Counted from the stretch's first letter, positions 50,251 to 64,000 are shown. The stretch is 64,000 nt of DNA from Chionis minor (GCA_013398295.1 VZSF01006979.1:697740-761739), one strand, 5' to 3'. The notes: generated by a model from the sequence alone, not told the origin. Program-made: numbers and translations.

Positions 50251-53200
50251 AAAAGAAAGTACTAGGTCTGCTGCCCGTTACTGTGGCACCTGATGCCTGC
50301 CCAGAAGCAAAGCAAACACCTCCTCCAACCTGGAATATTGTTGCTGCCCTTGGAATTCGCTGGCAAACTGTAAGTGTGCCTGACATTCACACTTTTCATT
50401 ATTAATCTATCACTTAGGTCTAATGCCTGAGGCTCTTCAGCTTGTCTCCCAGTTGATACATATACTCAGTACCTGTACAATTCAAGTTGGCCTTGCCCAC
50501 TTTGTATTTGGAAATAACTTAATTTTCAGTTGTTATCTGGAAAAAGAGTGCATCCTGAGATATGTAAGTCTTAAGCAGCAACTTGTATCACTTGCAAAAT
50601 ATCCAGTCTCTCAGAAGACTACAAGAACCTTTCACATGGGTTTAGGTGGAGACTCTTCTAGAGGCTTTAGGAGACCATCAAGGCAATTTGTAGAATTGTT
50701 ACATTCATTATTAGATCAAATCAGTGCATAACTAGGGATGTACAAAGAAATCTACTTTCCTTCTCCACAAGGAACAGCTTTTTGCCTTCTGCCTCCTTCA
50801 CTTTATATAAACACACACACACTTTATTTGTATCAGCCAAACATGGCTCTACTGTATTCATAACGCTATTCAGATTTCTTTATGTGTTATTTGTTCTTCC
50901 TTAGAATATGCACCAACACTAGAAACAATTTCATTTCAACTTTCTTTGCTTACTACGCACTGAACCTTTCTGGGTTCACCGTTAAGGTATGGAATTCTGT
51001 TCAAAAGGAAGACATACAAATGTGTAAAGCAGCCTAGAAGGAGGGAGAGTAAGAATCAGAGGAAAATGCTATCACTTGTGAAGATTTAAAAGCAGTAGCA
51101 GAGTAGTCGAGACAGCCAGTAACATACTACAATCTACATCTGATGAGAACTGAGCCAGAAGTCCGCAACATGATAAAATCACAGGAGTATGGATGTTTTC
51201 CCTCATATAAGAATATGTTGAAAATAGTGGAAGACAAGTTGAACTCTGTACTCCTGTGTGTGGTTTTTTTTTTTTTTTAATCTTTGCCACGCAATTGCCA
51301 GATTGATCTTGTGTCAAGTCACTTACTCTATCTATGGCATTTATATGTTAGATGTTCCCAAAGATGGTATGAAGGTTATCATCCCAATAGCCACAAGGTC
51401 TCTGAGTTAAATATAGCAACACCCTTTTATACAAATTCAAAACAAACTGAGAGTAACTATTTTTTTCCAAAGGTCAGTATAATATACACACCTGTGCTAT
51501 TCAATTGGAAGGCACTGTAAAAACTGTATTGAAAATGGGAGTCTAATGTCATCAGTGGGTAAGACATTAATAAAACCCATGCAGAATACTGCAATATTAT
51601 GCATGATCCAAAGATTTTACTCAGGTGTTGCTAGTTTAGGTGTCTGGTAACCATAATTGTTAAATATTTTTAGCATTTTAATAAGACACCAAGAAGGAAA
51701 AAATCCATTAAGCATAAAACTTCTAGTACCGAATAATCTTTTCGCCTTAACTGTCTCTCTTACTCGGTTTTATTTTATATGTGGTGTATTTTATGCAAGA
51801 ACATTGTTGGTTGACAGTCTTCTAAGGGCATCAAAGATAGCACCAGCAGTCTCTTTTTAAATGAAATAGAAAAAATACAAGTTATTGAGCTGCTAGTCCT
51901 ATTCAGCCCTGCTCCCTTCAAGACAAAAGCAAAACTAATAGGAAAGAAAAGCAAGAAGAAGAAAAATAATTAAATACAGCTTTTCCCTCCAAAGATAAGC
52001 TTGCAAGTAAGCAGCTTGAAACATCACTAACAGCTGAACACTAACCCCTTTTACCAACCTTTCTGAGACTTGGCTAACTTCCACCTGAGCATAGTTACCT
52101 TCTTGTTTTTTCGTTCTTATATTGCCTAAAAGCTGAGTTAAGTACATCAAGTGATAAGACTAGTGTCTGTTGTGAGCAGCTGTCTTTCCCTCTCCCTTGT
52201 CAGGCAAAAACTGTGAGGAGTTTTTTGTTTCCTATTTACTTTGTAAAGTGCTTATTTTCCGGTGTTCTCTCTGCGTATGTGACTGCAAGGCCAAAGCATG
52301 CCATACGTTCAAAATGTAGTGGAGGACAGAGGTTAAAAATGGCTCCTGAATTCCACGGTTGCTGTACTCTCACAGGAACCTCCTGAGAAAGCTGTCTCTC
52401 ACACAAAGCCACTTGTCATGAAAAGCCATAATGCAGCTTAAGGAGAGGTGCTGACATAAGGTTTCCATCTGCTCCAACCTGAGCACAGATCACTGAATAT
52501 GCTGAAGATGGGAATGACACCTTCAACTTGAACTGAGTAATGGAAGCCCAATATAGACAGTAAAAGATACCTAAGATATTTTTCCTGTCAGTCCCCTGAG
52601 TTTATAGCACTCTTGCAAAAGAGCGGGGGTGTTTCCCTGTCCGGTCAAGCTAGGCTGTTGTTAGCTGGAAGGCAAAAATAAAAGAACCAAACCCAAGGAA
52701 AAAAAAAACCCCAAAACCAGAGGAAGGTAGAGTCAGTAAATAAACAAGAAGGGAGACCAACTGCACCTCATTAAAGTGAACAGTCAGTGAACATTTAGGC
52801 AATTTGAACTATTTCCTTCTACTCCTAGGAGATCTCCACACCAACCCCTGACTTCAAACTTCAAGTTTTGAAAATCTCTTACTGCACCTTTGAGGCAGCA
52901 TGTTTTTTACAAATTAATATTTCTACACTTGAGATAACTTTTACACATCGTTTTAAAGAACTGCATTGAATGAAAGGTAGGCCTGCGCACAACAAACTAG
53001 TACACCTTAGTTAGATATTACATATTACTATATGCAAATACAAATACACTCAGCAAGTCTGCCACCACCTTCCGGAAGAACGAGATGAATCATGGGATTT
53101 GGAGCTTTTCAGCACCAAGCCATTGCTATGTGGAATTCCTCTAATTGCAAAGTTATTTCCATCAGGCTACTGAGATGCAAAGTGACTGATTATCACTTGA

Positions 53201-54829
53201 AATAGCGTGGTATGTTCTGTCCTGGTTACAAAAACCAGCTACCCAGTCAAAAAACCCAGCTGCCCCATATTCCTCCTCCCCTCAGAAGTATCTGACAGCA
53301 AGATGTATAAAAGGACGCAGACATATACATTTTTTTCCTCAAGCCTCCCTAGGCCTAAAGCACTAGGAAGAACCGGTAAAGGAAAGCTTGCACTGCTCAT
53401 ACAGGTATTGTATTTTTGCTGAGGGTAAATAGTACTTCCACTTAGAGACAGGACTCTCTCTCCCTCTCCATAACTGCTAAATCCACATTAACATTTTTAA
53501 AAGCTATTTCTAAAGCCATACCAATAGATTAAGCATTATTTTTAGTTAAGTTCAAAGAGAAGAAAGAGTGCAGCTTTGCCTGCTCTACCTGACTTCACTA
53601 TGGCAACAGCAGAAAAACGGTAAATTCAGGAGATTGAGAGCTATAATTCCAGCTGAACCAGCAAAATAAGAATTAAAAATTAATTTATAACTTATTGATT
53701 ACCTACAGGCACTTTTGAACCATTCTTTAATTAAAAAAAAAAATCAAGTCAGACCTCATATAAAATGATAGAAATGGTACAGAACAGCATAGAACAGCTT
53801 CTATTTGCTTAAATAATGTTTCCACTTTAATGTACTTATTTGCTCTCATTTGCTTAACACTGCCGATATTTAGTACTGTGCAAATTTATGGAAATCTGAC
53901 TTTAAAGAGCTTTGTGGTACTGAGTGATTTTTAAAATTTTTTTAATATACTTACACTGAAGTGACTTGACGAGATTCTGGAATAAATGAAATATAAGTGA
54001 GTAGCACATAACAAAGTCTTGTGACATGCTGTGAGGTAACATAGACAGTAACATGTCATCATTGTGGGCAAAATAATCTGTTTGCTTTTACATTGGTTTA
54101 CTTTGCACAAAAGTCTGTGCCATCACTATAAAAAACAATGGATAAAACCTGGTAGATATGTAAACTTTTTCCATGGGCATTTAAGGACAATTGTGCATTT
54201 GCACAATGCTTTTCTTATATACTGCAGGAGTTGGGAGATTGGATAATATTTATGTTAGAGGAACCCAAACTGTATTCCACGTTTTAGAAAACAAAACAAA
54301 CGCAAACCAGATACTGTATTTGGATTGCTACTGCATAAATACATAATAAACAAAACCTAATAAAAAAGCAGATGTGGTGACAGTAAAGGAAAACTTTGAA
54401 CTTGCTGATTCCAGTATCTGGCAGCCATAACCAATCTTAGAACATTTGTTGTCTTAAACAGTAAAGATCTAGAAACCAAGACAAATATTTTTCAGACAGT
54501 CTTCAAGTTATCTACCTTTTTACTGCAGGTAACTATCCTGACTTTTGTACGTGATCTGCAATTTAACTTTAACATACCCAAAATATTGCTACGGTTCTTT
54601 TCAAACCTACACATAGATATACAGCCGGCAATAAAGAAATGATATTTCCTTTTGCTTTCCCAGAGGAATAAGGAATCAGTCTCTAGAACAGTTGATCGGT
54701 AAAGGGACGCAAAGAGATGCAGCTAAGGAAAGGGCAAAATAATCCTACGAAGCGTTGGGAGACAGATTTTCAGTAAAAATCTAGAACTACTGTATATCCC
54801 TTAAAGACTTGTTTAGCCCTTGTCTGGAA
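50251..54829. other. Intronic stretch, nothing recognised
   Basis: Ordinary AT-rich DNA with a (CA)n tract at about 50810-50820, T15 at 51264-51278 and A11 near 53733-53743. No exon was recognised. The 102-codon frame at 50423-50731 has no domain. Confidence 0.5.
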
Positions 54830-55060
54830 ACTGTAGAAAGGTCATTTAAGAAAGACAGGTAATAGCCAGGTACGGAGCAAGGCTACTGCAGCATTCAGGA
54901 AAATAAATGGTTGTTCATAGGTAAGCCCAGACGAGTTTAGCTTTTCCAGCCTAGGGGAGCAAAGGCTGAGCAGAGGTGTAACTGTCCTCCCCCAACACAT
55001 CAGGGAGTCTAGAAAAAAACTTGCAGTGAGGGCAGCGGGACCAAACCACTTTAAATGAGT
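54830..55060 (+). mobile_element. Possible decayed CR1 fragment
   Basis: GAGTTTAGCTTTTCCAGCCT near 54934, followed by GGGGAGCAAAGGCTGAGCAG and AACTGTCCTCC, recalls the CR1 region GTTTAGCCTGGAGAAG...GGCTGAGGGG...CTCT. ACACATCAGGGAG near 54997 fits the next CR1 phrase. The phrases appear in the right order but are very divergent. Confidence 0.4.
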
Positions 55061-58000
55061 TTAAAATCCCACTTGGTAAGTTTAACAAACAGGTTACAAG
55101 ACACGGCGTTTATGATAGCTGGGGATGAGACACACTGACAAAATCTTACACGTTTCTAAATGCAGTACATGAAAGTAGTAATACAAAATACCCTCTCAAG
55201 CAATTGGAAATAGTATCACCACTGCTAACAAAATTAAACAAAGACCTAAATGCTACCTGAGGAACAAAGACAAATGCCTGTGTAAGACGATGTATATTTA
55301 TAAAATGAGGTAACAGAAAGTTATTCAGAATGCAGCAAGATAAAAGAGTTTTTAAAAAAGTAAGATTAAAAGGAATCTCATTTTCAAATGAACAATACGA
55401 ACCTGAACCATTGTTTATTTGCCCACAGACATGGCTTAATAATTTAGTTTTCATAAATAATAATGGACTGTCTGATTTTTCTCAAAGGTAACATCTACAA
55501 ATTGCAAAGTTTCTCTAGGATTGGAAGATAAATACATAAAAACAAGCAAACTTTTCTAATTGAAGAAGTATATACAACTTTTCTAATTTATCTTTTTGTT
55601 TTTACAACCCATACATACAACCTCAAGCTCTTCTGGTTCAGTGTTATCCAGGTTACTCTTGCCTAATCCTCAAGCCTAGAGCAAAGTGAACAATCAAAGA
55701 TATGTTGAAAGAAATGTAAATAACCACCAAACCTCAGAAATCTGAGTAATAGCTCCATCACTAGTTCCCTGTTGTAGTTTTCAAGGAATAAATATTTTAT
55801 TATCTGTAAGCAATACCCATTCCAGTCACACACTCCATTGTTTGGTTTGGGGTTTTTTTTGTTGTTGTTGTTTTTGGTTTTTTTTTTTTTTTAAATTAAT
55901 TTTTTGATTCCTCTTAAGGTTCTGATTGTAAGGTACATAACCCATAAAAGGTTCCTGGGACTAGGTGACCATTTCCTCACCCCTGACCCACCTGGAGAAG
56001 TGGACTCAATGTGGATACCGCAATCCAAGAAACACAGAGAAAATCTAATGGTAGGTGAAGGCATAAAATTCTCGGTGGAGAATTTTTACCTGTAAAACAA
56101 CTTCCTGGCAGAGATAAGTGTGACAGGTGGGCTGCCCACTCATGGAGTATACTGCAATGCCTGCCACCTCCAACAAATTTGCCCGCAGTAAAAATGGCTG
56201 AATAGGGCTGAACATTGTTGCTTATAAATAGAACTTAACTCAACAGTAAAACCGAACAAAGCAATAGCAACTGAATCAAATGTGACAGCAAAAACCCCAT
56301 TTTATGCACACGCTTTATTACAGTTCTTAACTTTGTGTTTGTATAGCTAGTGAATTTATGCTTCAGCATGTCTAAAACTGAATTACAGAGACACATACAG
56401 TGGTAATTTTCTTTACAGTCACCCACCCATTGAATGAGTAAAAAAGGAGGGCGACTATTCCAGAGAAAAAGAGTGTACACTCAACTCCTTTGTCTTCCCT
56501 GACCAGTCACTTACAGAACAAAAATATTTACTGTAAGGATAAGCCACAAAGTGTCAGAAATCAGATTCAAAGTGCAAAGAAAGAAACACCTTTATCTACT
56601 TCCATATACTACTTCTAGCAAGAATCCTTTTCATATAACACATGTTCCTTGGTTACTTAAAAAATAAGAGGCATGAGAAATTAAAAAAAGTTTACAGAAT
56701 ATACCATCACAGTGGATTTAGTCTTTGTGAAGACAAATATCTATCAGATAGATGAGTTTAAATATGAAGCTCTTAATGTACAATAAATACTTTATTTCAT
56801 TTTAAACATTAAAATACCTTTGAAAATAATTTACTTTTTGTAAATTCCAATGTTTCCAGATGAATCTGAAAAATTCAGTAAATATCAGGTTGTACTAACT
56901 TATAGTTAAATGGAATATATAAATTTAACTTTTACATACATTGGTCATTTTAGATGCATTAGATTCTAATAAATAAATTTAAGAAATTGCCAGAAAGGTA
57001 AGCTTGGTAGTCTAGCTTTTTCAATGACTAAAAAGAAAACCAATCCATGAATTGTAAAATTAAATGCTAGTTTTTAAAATAGTAATTGGAAGGAGTGAGC
57101 AAGCTTGTTTTGGGATATTTCTGACATTACTCTGTGTTAACAAGGTCATCTTTAAAGATATTTTTTTTTGTCTTGCACAAAGACTAATTATTACAATGCT
57201 ACCTTTAGAATAAGTGAAGGGTAAATATTTGGCTCTTAAGAACGGTCTTATGGGAAACGTGTATTATGTTTACTGTTATTTGATGACAAAATGTCAACAG
57301 ACTAAAATATTTCTATAATAAATTATTCCATTCAATAAAAGCATCAATAGCTTGCCTGGTTTTAAAATACAATTTCACTATAGCACATTGAAAGAAATAG
57401 CACTGATGTAAAAGCCCTGCCATGTGCATTAGTCCATATTAAACCACAGCCCCCTTACCCCCCTGCTTTGGTGTATTTGTTAAAGGTCTGACAAACCCAC
57501 AGCTACAAGGAAATTCAGAGATCAGACTAAAAATCTTTACTTACTACTTTGTGCCTAGATGTAATAATTCACTGACTGTATTAAGAATAGGACAATAATT
57601 CTGAATTCCCTGTCTTTGTAGGTTTAATGTAAAACCATTACAATAGACAGTATCCTAAAAAAATAGTGCCTAACGTTAAGGACGCTGTGCATACAAAACA
57701 TCTATTACATAAAACTGTTTATATATGTGGTCTTCTTTCAAAACGCGAGGGGCAAAATGGTTTTGATTACCTGGCTGAAACACAAATAAAGAAATATTGA
57801 CCATTCAATCAAGAGTTGCAGCCATTGGACTGTATGATAGGGACCTTCCAAATACAATTTAAGAAAATGTATCTCATAAATAATGCTCTGCCCATTAAGG
57901 CAAAGATAGTCAACTGACAGTTCAGAGGATGCAATATGAAAAAGCAAGGTGGTCAGCATGATGACAAGGAAATTTTTGTAACTGTCCAAAATTAAGAAAA

Positions 58001-58999
58001 AACATTAATCAACAAAAAATTATGCTTGTCTCAATACATAATCTTGTTTACTACTATAGATTTTTTCCCCTGTTTTGAAGCATTCCATCTCATTCATGAT
58101 TCCCTTACATGAATGGAAGGTAAAAAGATGCACTGAAATCTCTCATGACACTAAAGCATCTCACGGTTGTGCATTTTAATTTCTGGCATACGTTATGATC
58201 TGTACTTAATGGATCCTCTGTTCTTATGCAATTTTGATTATTATCAGCATGTATTTTAGTCATTGATCAGCAACTCCATTTGTCTTTTACATCACAATTT
58301 GACATCAATACAAGAAACAGGATGAGATTCAAACAAAATGATACAGAGTTACTAAATAATAGTTGATCATGAATTATATTTGCGACGCATGACTTGTCAG
58401 TACTGGATTTAACAGTAGGTAATGAATGAGTCTTTGCACTGCACTCCCAGAAATTCAATAAAAGCAAGAAAAAAGCTGCTTTCAGAGTTAAGAAAAAAAA
58501 AAAAGCAATTACCAGTTGCTCATCACATCTAAGGATTATTGGTCTTTCTTACTAAGAAGTCAGGGATGGACATTAGATGCCTCTTCATAGTTACTGTTGT
58601 CAGTGACTTGGTGATCTCAGGTGGATCTCTAGTAAGCAGCACTTCTAATAAAACCCTGCTGTAACTGAAACACTCTAAGAATTCAGCTTGGTCCCAGGAA
58701 GTTACTTTTCCAGTTGTTATTCCCAACTGTACAGACACCAGAGCAGCAGTGCAGAGTGCACTGTCCCACTATTTGGCTGAGCAAAATCTGGAAACTCAAG
58801 CCTTAACATTCAATTTGACATCAGATGAAAAACGAAGACGAGTTTTAATGCAGAGGTTACCACAACAAAGGAACTCAACTAAGTTTTGATTTAGCAACAT
58901 TAAAATTTAGTCATGCTTGATCAAAATGAAACACTTGGAATTTCTGAAGAAGAAATTTTTCAGTTTAGTTTGCTGAAACATATTTCAGCATTAAATGGC
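55061..58999. other. Intronic stretch, nothing recognised
   Basis: AT-rich DNA without a recognisable exon. The part at 56740-57380 is especially AT-rich and free of recognised repeats. Confidence 0.5.
55841..55892. repeat. T-rich (GTT)n and poly-T tract
   Basis: TTTGG/GTT repeats lead into a T14-type run. This is low-complexity DNA. Confidence 0.9.
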
Positions 59000-59004
59000 A
59001 TCTT

Positions 59005-59018
59005 CCCCCCCCCCCCCC
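59005..59018. repeat. C homopolymer with nearby ambiguous base
   Basis: Fourteen C, with an N at 59051 shortly after. Local base calls are likely to be less reliable. Confidence 0.9.
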
Positions 59019-61999
59019 ACCAGAATTTTTTCAATATATTATGAATAAATNTATTGGAAATAGAGAAAGTCTCTCAACTCTACTGATGTATTATAAAAAA
59101 AAAGTAGGAGGAGATATGACCCTCCAGAGTCACAACAGCCATCCACATTAAATACAATGGATTGCAGGACTGCAGTTGTTGCTTTATTAAAAATTACATA
59201 AAAGAAACATTTCAAGTTCACCCAAATAATTGATATATTCTCAGCTGAACTGAGGCAGACATTGCATTGTGACTTTTGTAGCAGAAACACTGAAACTTAC
59301 GAAAACTTTGTTCTCTGTCCAAAACCACCCTAAGCAGCCAACAAAGTATTCCTAAACAAATTTTCTGGAGTGACAATGATTATTTTAAAATAAAGAAAAG
59401 AAGAATACTATAAGAAATCAAAGAAGCAGGGCATTTTGATATCTGATAACCAAAAGGAGTGTTTTGGCATAAATGAATTTATCTCCACTGCGGTCTGATG
59501 AAGTTTTTCAGATTTTTAGTACTTGCTTATCTTTGTTAATACACTCAGGCATTCATATATCTTCTGAGAGGTCTGCTTTAATGGCTGAGCTTTAATGGCT
59601 CAGCCAGCAGGAAATGTTAAAAGACACCAGAAAATTATTATTATTAGTAGGTTTTTTGCCATGAACAATGCTATCCACTTTTAGACCTCCAGAAAAATAA
59701 GGCTGGTCTGTATATTAAAACAATCCAAACCCAAAAAGTGGAAAATAAACTAATGAAAAAAAACCCCCAAAACTCATCCCAAAACTGAAGGTAAGCTTCA
59801 TTAGAAATGAAAGATTTTGAGCCAGACAACTTCAACCCAATATTTATTTTGCCCTTCACTGTCCTCTCTTTTAACTTAAAAGTTGTCTGTTATGTGTGAA
59901 AAGATCCCTGGGGAATAAGCTCAGAGACAGAGCTAACCTGATGATTTATATATTGCTGTAGTAACATAAAAAAGGGGCATATATATACATATATACATGT
60001 TTACACAAATATATTCATGTATATAGGTGAGACAGAGTATGCTCATGATGGGATGCTCTATGCTAAATTAATCTTGGCTAAATTTCATTTTCGCTTATGA
60101 GACGGCAAATGAGTGACGAGTAACTTTACAACCAACTTTGTGCACCACCCCTACCTTCTAAACCATAAGTTTTGCCTTCTGGACAATCCCCCCACCCCTC
60201 CCCCCCAAATATTAAGTATAAATTTTTTAAATTGATTAAGGAAAAGTATAGGATAAATAGGAATAATTTGCCCTTCTCAGAGCAAAGTTTGACTGCTTTT
60301 AATTACCATTTCATGGGATTTACCTAAATTCCATGAGGGCAATTGCTCTCTTTTTTGAATTAGTTTCCTCAGGACTTAAACATAATGCACAAAAGGAATG
60401 TAAAATATTTGTTTTGGGGTATTTTTTATTTTTGTTTTGTAAACCAAACAGATTGTACAACTTATTTTCAGTTTAGGAGTTGATTCCATATGTGCAAAAT
60501 CAACATCAATATTGTAACACAACTTTTATTACAGGACAAACTGAATATAGCAAGATATTGAGCTGAGTAAAGGGAAGTTGCATACTTTCAGAATGACTGT
60601 CTTTTAAGGAAAAAAAAATACAGAAAATTGTGTTAAAATAGGTATTTTTATAATATATTTATAGCTTGGCAAAAACCCAACCACTTTTTACTTTTCATAC
60701 ACTCACTGAAGTTCATTGCAAACCAGTTTTTTGCTTTCACTAATCAGCTTGGAAAACTACTTTGGAACTTTATTACTCTCCTTGCCAAAACTCTTAATTT
60801 GTCAGTCTGATTCTATCAATGGGTAGAGACATTTTTTGTGTGCTATTACTATCCTTAAGCTTAAATAGCTTTCTCCTAGCTGTTTAACCTCTGATGTACC
60901 TGCAGAAAACAAAGGTATTTGCTCATATTTAGCCCACTTACTCTTGGATGTATTAGGACAAAACAGACATGATATACTGCAGACTGCAGCTTTTTTTTTC
61001 TCTGATGAAAGTGATTGAACATCTCAAGTGCTAAATTTGGAGGATAATATTTTAGTTGCTCTAAGGAGGAAAGTATAAAACTGTTCAGTGTCTTCTATAT
61101 CATATACATTTTAAAAAAAGTCAGTAAAAATTCACTCTAAGAGAAGTCTAACTTGAGGCTACGTACACATTATTGGTACGCACATTCACCTTGTTTGGCA
61201 GGAGAGATTAGTAGACAATCTACATTGCTGAAATATGAAATGTTCTCAACCTCAATATCTCTCAAAGTTCCAACCTCACCATGTTGGTTATCCACAAATA
61301 TTGAAGTATATAAAGACACTCAAACTCCATAAACCTTTTAGCGCATGCAAGTTGTACAACCAACCACCCAACATATTCACCTAGAATTAAGCATACGCTT
61401 ACTGTCCCATTTATTGTAAATAAAAGAAAGTTGGTGTTCCTACAAACAGAATGCAACCTTAAAAATAATATTAATATAATATAGTGGTAAAATACTGTAT
61501 GTATTGTAACAGTTTTTGTGGTTTCTGTGAACAGGAAGTGGTATAATATAATACAATACAATCTAATAACTTACCACCTTTAAGGTATTTTTAAAAATTA
61601 ACTGATACCAAGGGGAAGCACCGAGTAGGCAAGAGTTACTTTAATATATCAATAAATTCAACCATTTTTTTTTCCTGAATGAGTGTAAGACAATAAAACC
61701 CCTGTAAATTTGTCTTATTTCCTATGTGATAAAATAATGTTAGCTGATAGAAGCCAATTACCAACAATGTAGTGTTTTTTTAGCATTACACTTTGTGTTT
61801 GGAAACTAAACTAGATAGCTCCAGTAACAACAATGAAGCTCCACTATTTTATATTAGCTACAGAATACATCCATGGTTTTTAAACCCAGCTTTCATCATA
61901 CTGAGCTTGCTTTTCATAGAACAAGACTATTAATTTCCAGGATCTGGGCAGTTTCAAACTACTTCAAGTTATTTAGGGAGTGGTATATTAATTTCCACC
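59019..61999. other. Intronic stretch with AT simple repeats
   Basis: No exon was recognised. A perfect 9-bp inverted repeat TGGCTGAGC/GCTCAGCCA lies at 59582-59606. A TATATACA-type AT-rich repeat lies at 59979-60026. Confidence 0.5.
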
Positions 62000-64000
62000 A
62001 ACCACAATTCGATTAAACCTGAACATGTTGTCTGCTTTACATTTTATTTGCTAACAATAAAATAACCACTTGCAAATATAATAAATGATATTCAAATTGA
62101 CTTTGTAGTCTAAAGTGAGACTGAAGTAAGTGCCAAGACTAAACATTTTCTAAAGAGCATATAATTAAATTTTAGGAAGCAATGCTTTTAGGAAACAATG
62201 TTTGCTTTGAATAGCGTGACTCATTCAAAATAAGGCCTTATTTTTGAAGTCATCTGGCTATATCAAAGGGTTAATTTAAGCAGGAAAATAAATTGTTGAC
62301 GCATGACTAGATAACATGAGCCTCAGTAATAAAAAATGTAGAGTCCCTCTTCTGCTGTTTCTCTTCCAGATTAATGAAACTTTTATGTTTGGTATTAAGT
62401 CGTGTCTTGATCTGTTCAGTTACAGCTGTCAGGCTACCCGTCCACCCCCAGATGTTGGAATCCTGCTCTAAGATTGCTGTTTTGATTAGTGGGACCATAA
62501 CAAGAACATTTTGCTTCCACAGGTATGGATATGGTAGTCTGCCACGGAATACCCAGGCTGGAGGCAGGGTACGGAGCTGAAGGCTAAAGGCAGACAAAAA
62601 CCAGGCTGAAAATACTGCTACTTCTCAAAACCGGTTTTAGGAAATGAGAAACACATAAAGAGGAATTTCTCCCCCCCTCTTTTTTTCTTTTTCTTTCCAG
62701 GAAACATTAGTGTTCTCAGTCCTGTTTACAAACTTGAATTTCAAAATAGAGACCATACAGTACATTTGCTAGTTCACTTTCACATATCTTTCTTTACTGT
62801 CATTGCATTAACATAGGAAGGAGATATGAAAGTTCCTAGTAATGAAAAAGACCTACGCCCCAAACCAACCTTTTATGGAATTGGGCCTCCCTCCCTCTTT
62901 AGAAATTCCCATTCCAGATATCTAGAAGGCAGTGAGAGACAGTAATTGTTCACATTGCATTTTTTATACTTCTTTTTAAGTGGGAGGAGCAGCAGATAGT
63001 ATTCTAGCCCACTGATGGTTCTTTATTGCTGACAATACATTTTCAGTATGTGATATATAAATGTGGTCACACACCTCCATGTGCTAATCAAGTCCCTCAC
63101 ATCTAACTCAGACTCCTGATACTGGGGTCCTAAGGAAATCTGTATCTAACCCGGCTTTGCAATAAAAAGTAACACGCATGGACTCAAAGGGCAGTAATAG
63201 GTGCTGTGTCCCCAGCTGCTCATGGTGAAGTAACTGGCTGTCAGGATCTACAAAACTAAACCATAACGTACAAAAGTTAGTTACTGCTACTACTTAACAG
63301 AAACATTCCCAAGTAAAAGCGGTATGGAAAAACTTTCTGATTTGTGACCTATTGCCTTTTGTCGTGGTTCTGTTTTACCTCAAATCAGGACACTTTTATT
63401 TCCTCTTGTTGATATTATACTATTTGTAGAGACTATACCAGGGAATAGTCACAATGTTTTTTCAGTTTTCTGTATATCTAGGTTGTTGACACTCCAGTGT
63501 TAGGTCGTGGTTTGCCACTGCTGCAATCTGTTTCAGGCACTCCAGGGACTCAGAATTTGGATCTGCAGTGACAACAGTCCCCAGCTCCTTGCGGCTCACC
63601 TCAGTACGGCACTGAGCCCAGGGCTGCCTATGAAGAAACCATACAATCCTGCATTTGTCACGGTGCCGGCATTTTGTTACCTGCCTGCTGGTTTCTCACA
63701 AGTGCCCACACTTGTAACTGACAAAATTTATCCCTTACAGGCCCCAAATTCTAACAGAGAAGGAGAACCTTGAATCTGGCCTGCTAGATGGAATCATGGG
63801 CAACTTTGCTCCCTGTAGAGATCTGAATTAGTTTTCAAAACTCAGGTGATTAGGGCCCATACTCAGAATGAGTAAGATATAATTAGGTAAATCCAAAGTA
63901 GTAAGTTACTGCATCTTTTCTAAGGAAAACTCCAATTGTAAGTATTTCTCAGTTAATGATGTAGGATCAAAACCAGCTAGCGCTCAGGATAGCTATAAAT
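62000..64000. other. Intronic stretch to right edge
   Basis: The first 330 bases are AT-rich and element-like (ATTA words, TTGACGCATGACT near 62296-62308). The region 62307-62597 is open on both strands for short distances but matches no protein family I know. No CDIN1 exon was recognised before the edge. Confidence 0.45.

Larger units (their letters stand above)
41251..64000 (-). other. CDIN1: Last intron of CDIN1 (5' part beyond window)
   Basis: The sequence upstream of the terminal exon on the minus strand, starting with the AG acceptor at 41251-41252. The preceding exon should end with codons for Tyr-Trp-Asn plus AG and a GT donor. The minus-strand translation was checked at every TGGAA-type word I noticed and no match was found, so the intron appears to be at least 22.7 kb. 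Long introns fit this gene, which spans over 200 kb in human. The interior has no recognised gene, only simple repeats, small repeat fragments and possible conserved elements listed separately. Confidence 0.7.

Noticed and set aside
62307..62597. 96-codon minus-strand open frame in the CDIN1 intron
   Set aside because: It was compared by eye with the CDIN1 sequence as I remember it and shows no match. A plus-strand frame overlaps it, and no known family was recognised.
63363..63500. GTCGTGGTTCTGTTTTACC resembling the start of another avian LTR type
   Set aside because: The similarity stops after about 20 bases and no LTR end could be found.

Overview
The window looks like nuclear DNA from a bird, probably a member of Neoaves. 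It is mostly AT-rich, gene-poor sequence with few interspersed repeats. The repeats I recognise are decayed CR1 (LINE) fragments and one LTR of a type I know from many neoavian genomes. No Alu, L1 or other mammal-type repeats were seen. Assembly marks are a 26-base N gap inside a poly-T tract (28564-28589) and single Ns at 14127 and 59051.

Only one real coding segment can be supported: the terminal coding exon of CDIN1 (formerly C15orf41, the codanin-1-interacting nuclease) on the minus strand at 41115-41250. It has a clean 3' splice site at 41251-41252 and a TGA stop at 41115-41117. Everything from 41251 to the right edge then reads as the last intron of CDIN1, at least 22.7 kb long. I looked for the preceding exon, expected to end in Trp-Asn-Arg(split), and did not find it. 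Below 41115 comes the CDIN1 3' UTR, with a possible poly(A) signal near 40.08 kb.

The left 40 kb is intergenic. In human chromosome 15q14, CDIN1 lies tail to tail with MEIS2, a developmental TALE homeobox gene. The left part of this window is therefore probably the CDIN1-MEIS2 gap, with MEIS2 beyond the left edge. No MEIS2 exon was seen. The region fits a regulatory desert: a CpG-island-like block at 1-420, small CpG-dense patches at 3.95-4.26 kb and 35.65-35.79 kb, and several AT-rich stretches that look like conserved non-coding elements (18.9-19.7, 23.4-23.8 and 36.0-36.9 kb). Similar stretches lie inside the CDIN1 intron (46.4-46.95, 47.6-48.0 and 49.9-50.25 kb). Some carry TGATTGAT (PBX/HOX-type) or TGACAG (MEIS/TGIF-type) words. 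These regulatory calls rest on composition and motifs only; conservation could not be tested.

The most unusual structures are a run of five adjacent short hairpins inside an old CR1 copy (33708-33808), an isolated 18-bp near-perfect hairpin (5901-5953), an internally deleted solo LTR (24000-24390), and a 41-bp tandem duplication 270 bp from the CDIN1 terminal exon. No tRNA, rRNA, CRISPR array or intact mobile-element ORF was found. The other short ORFs look like chance open frames.
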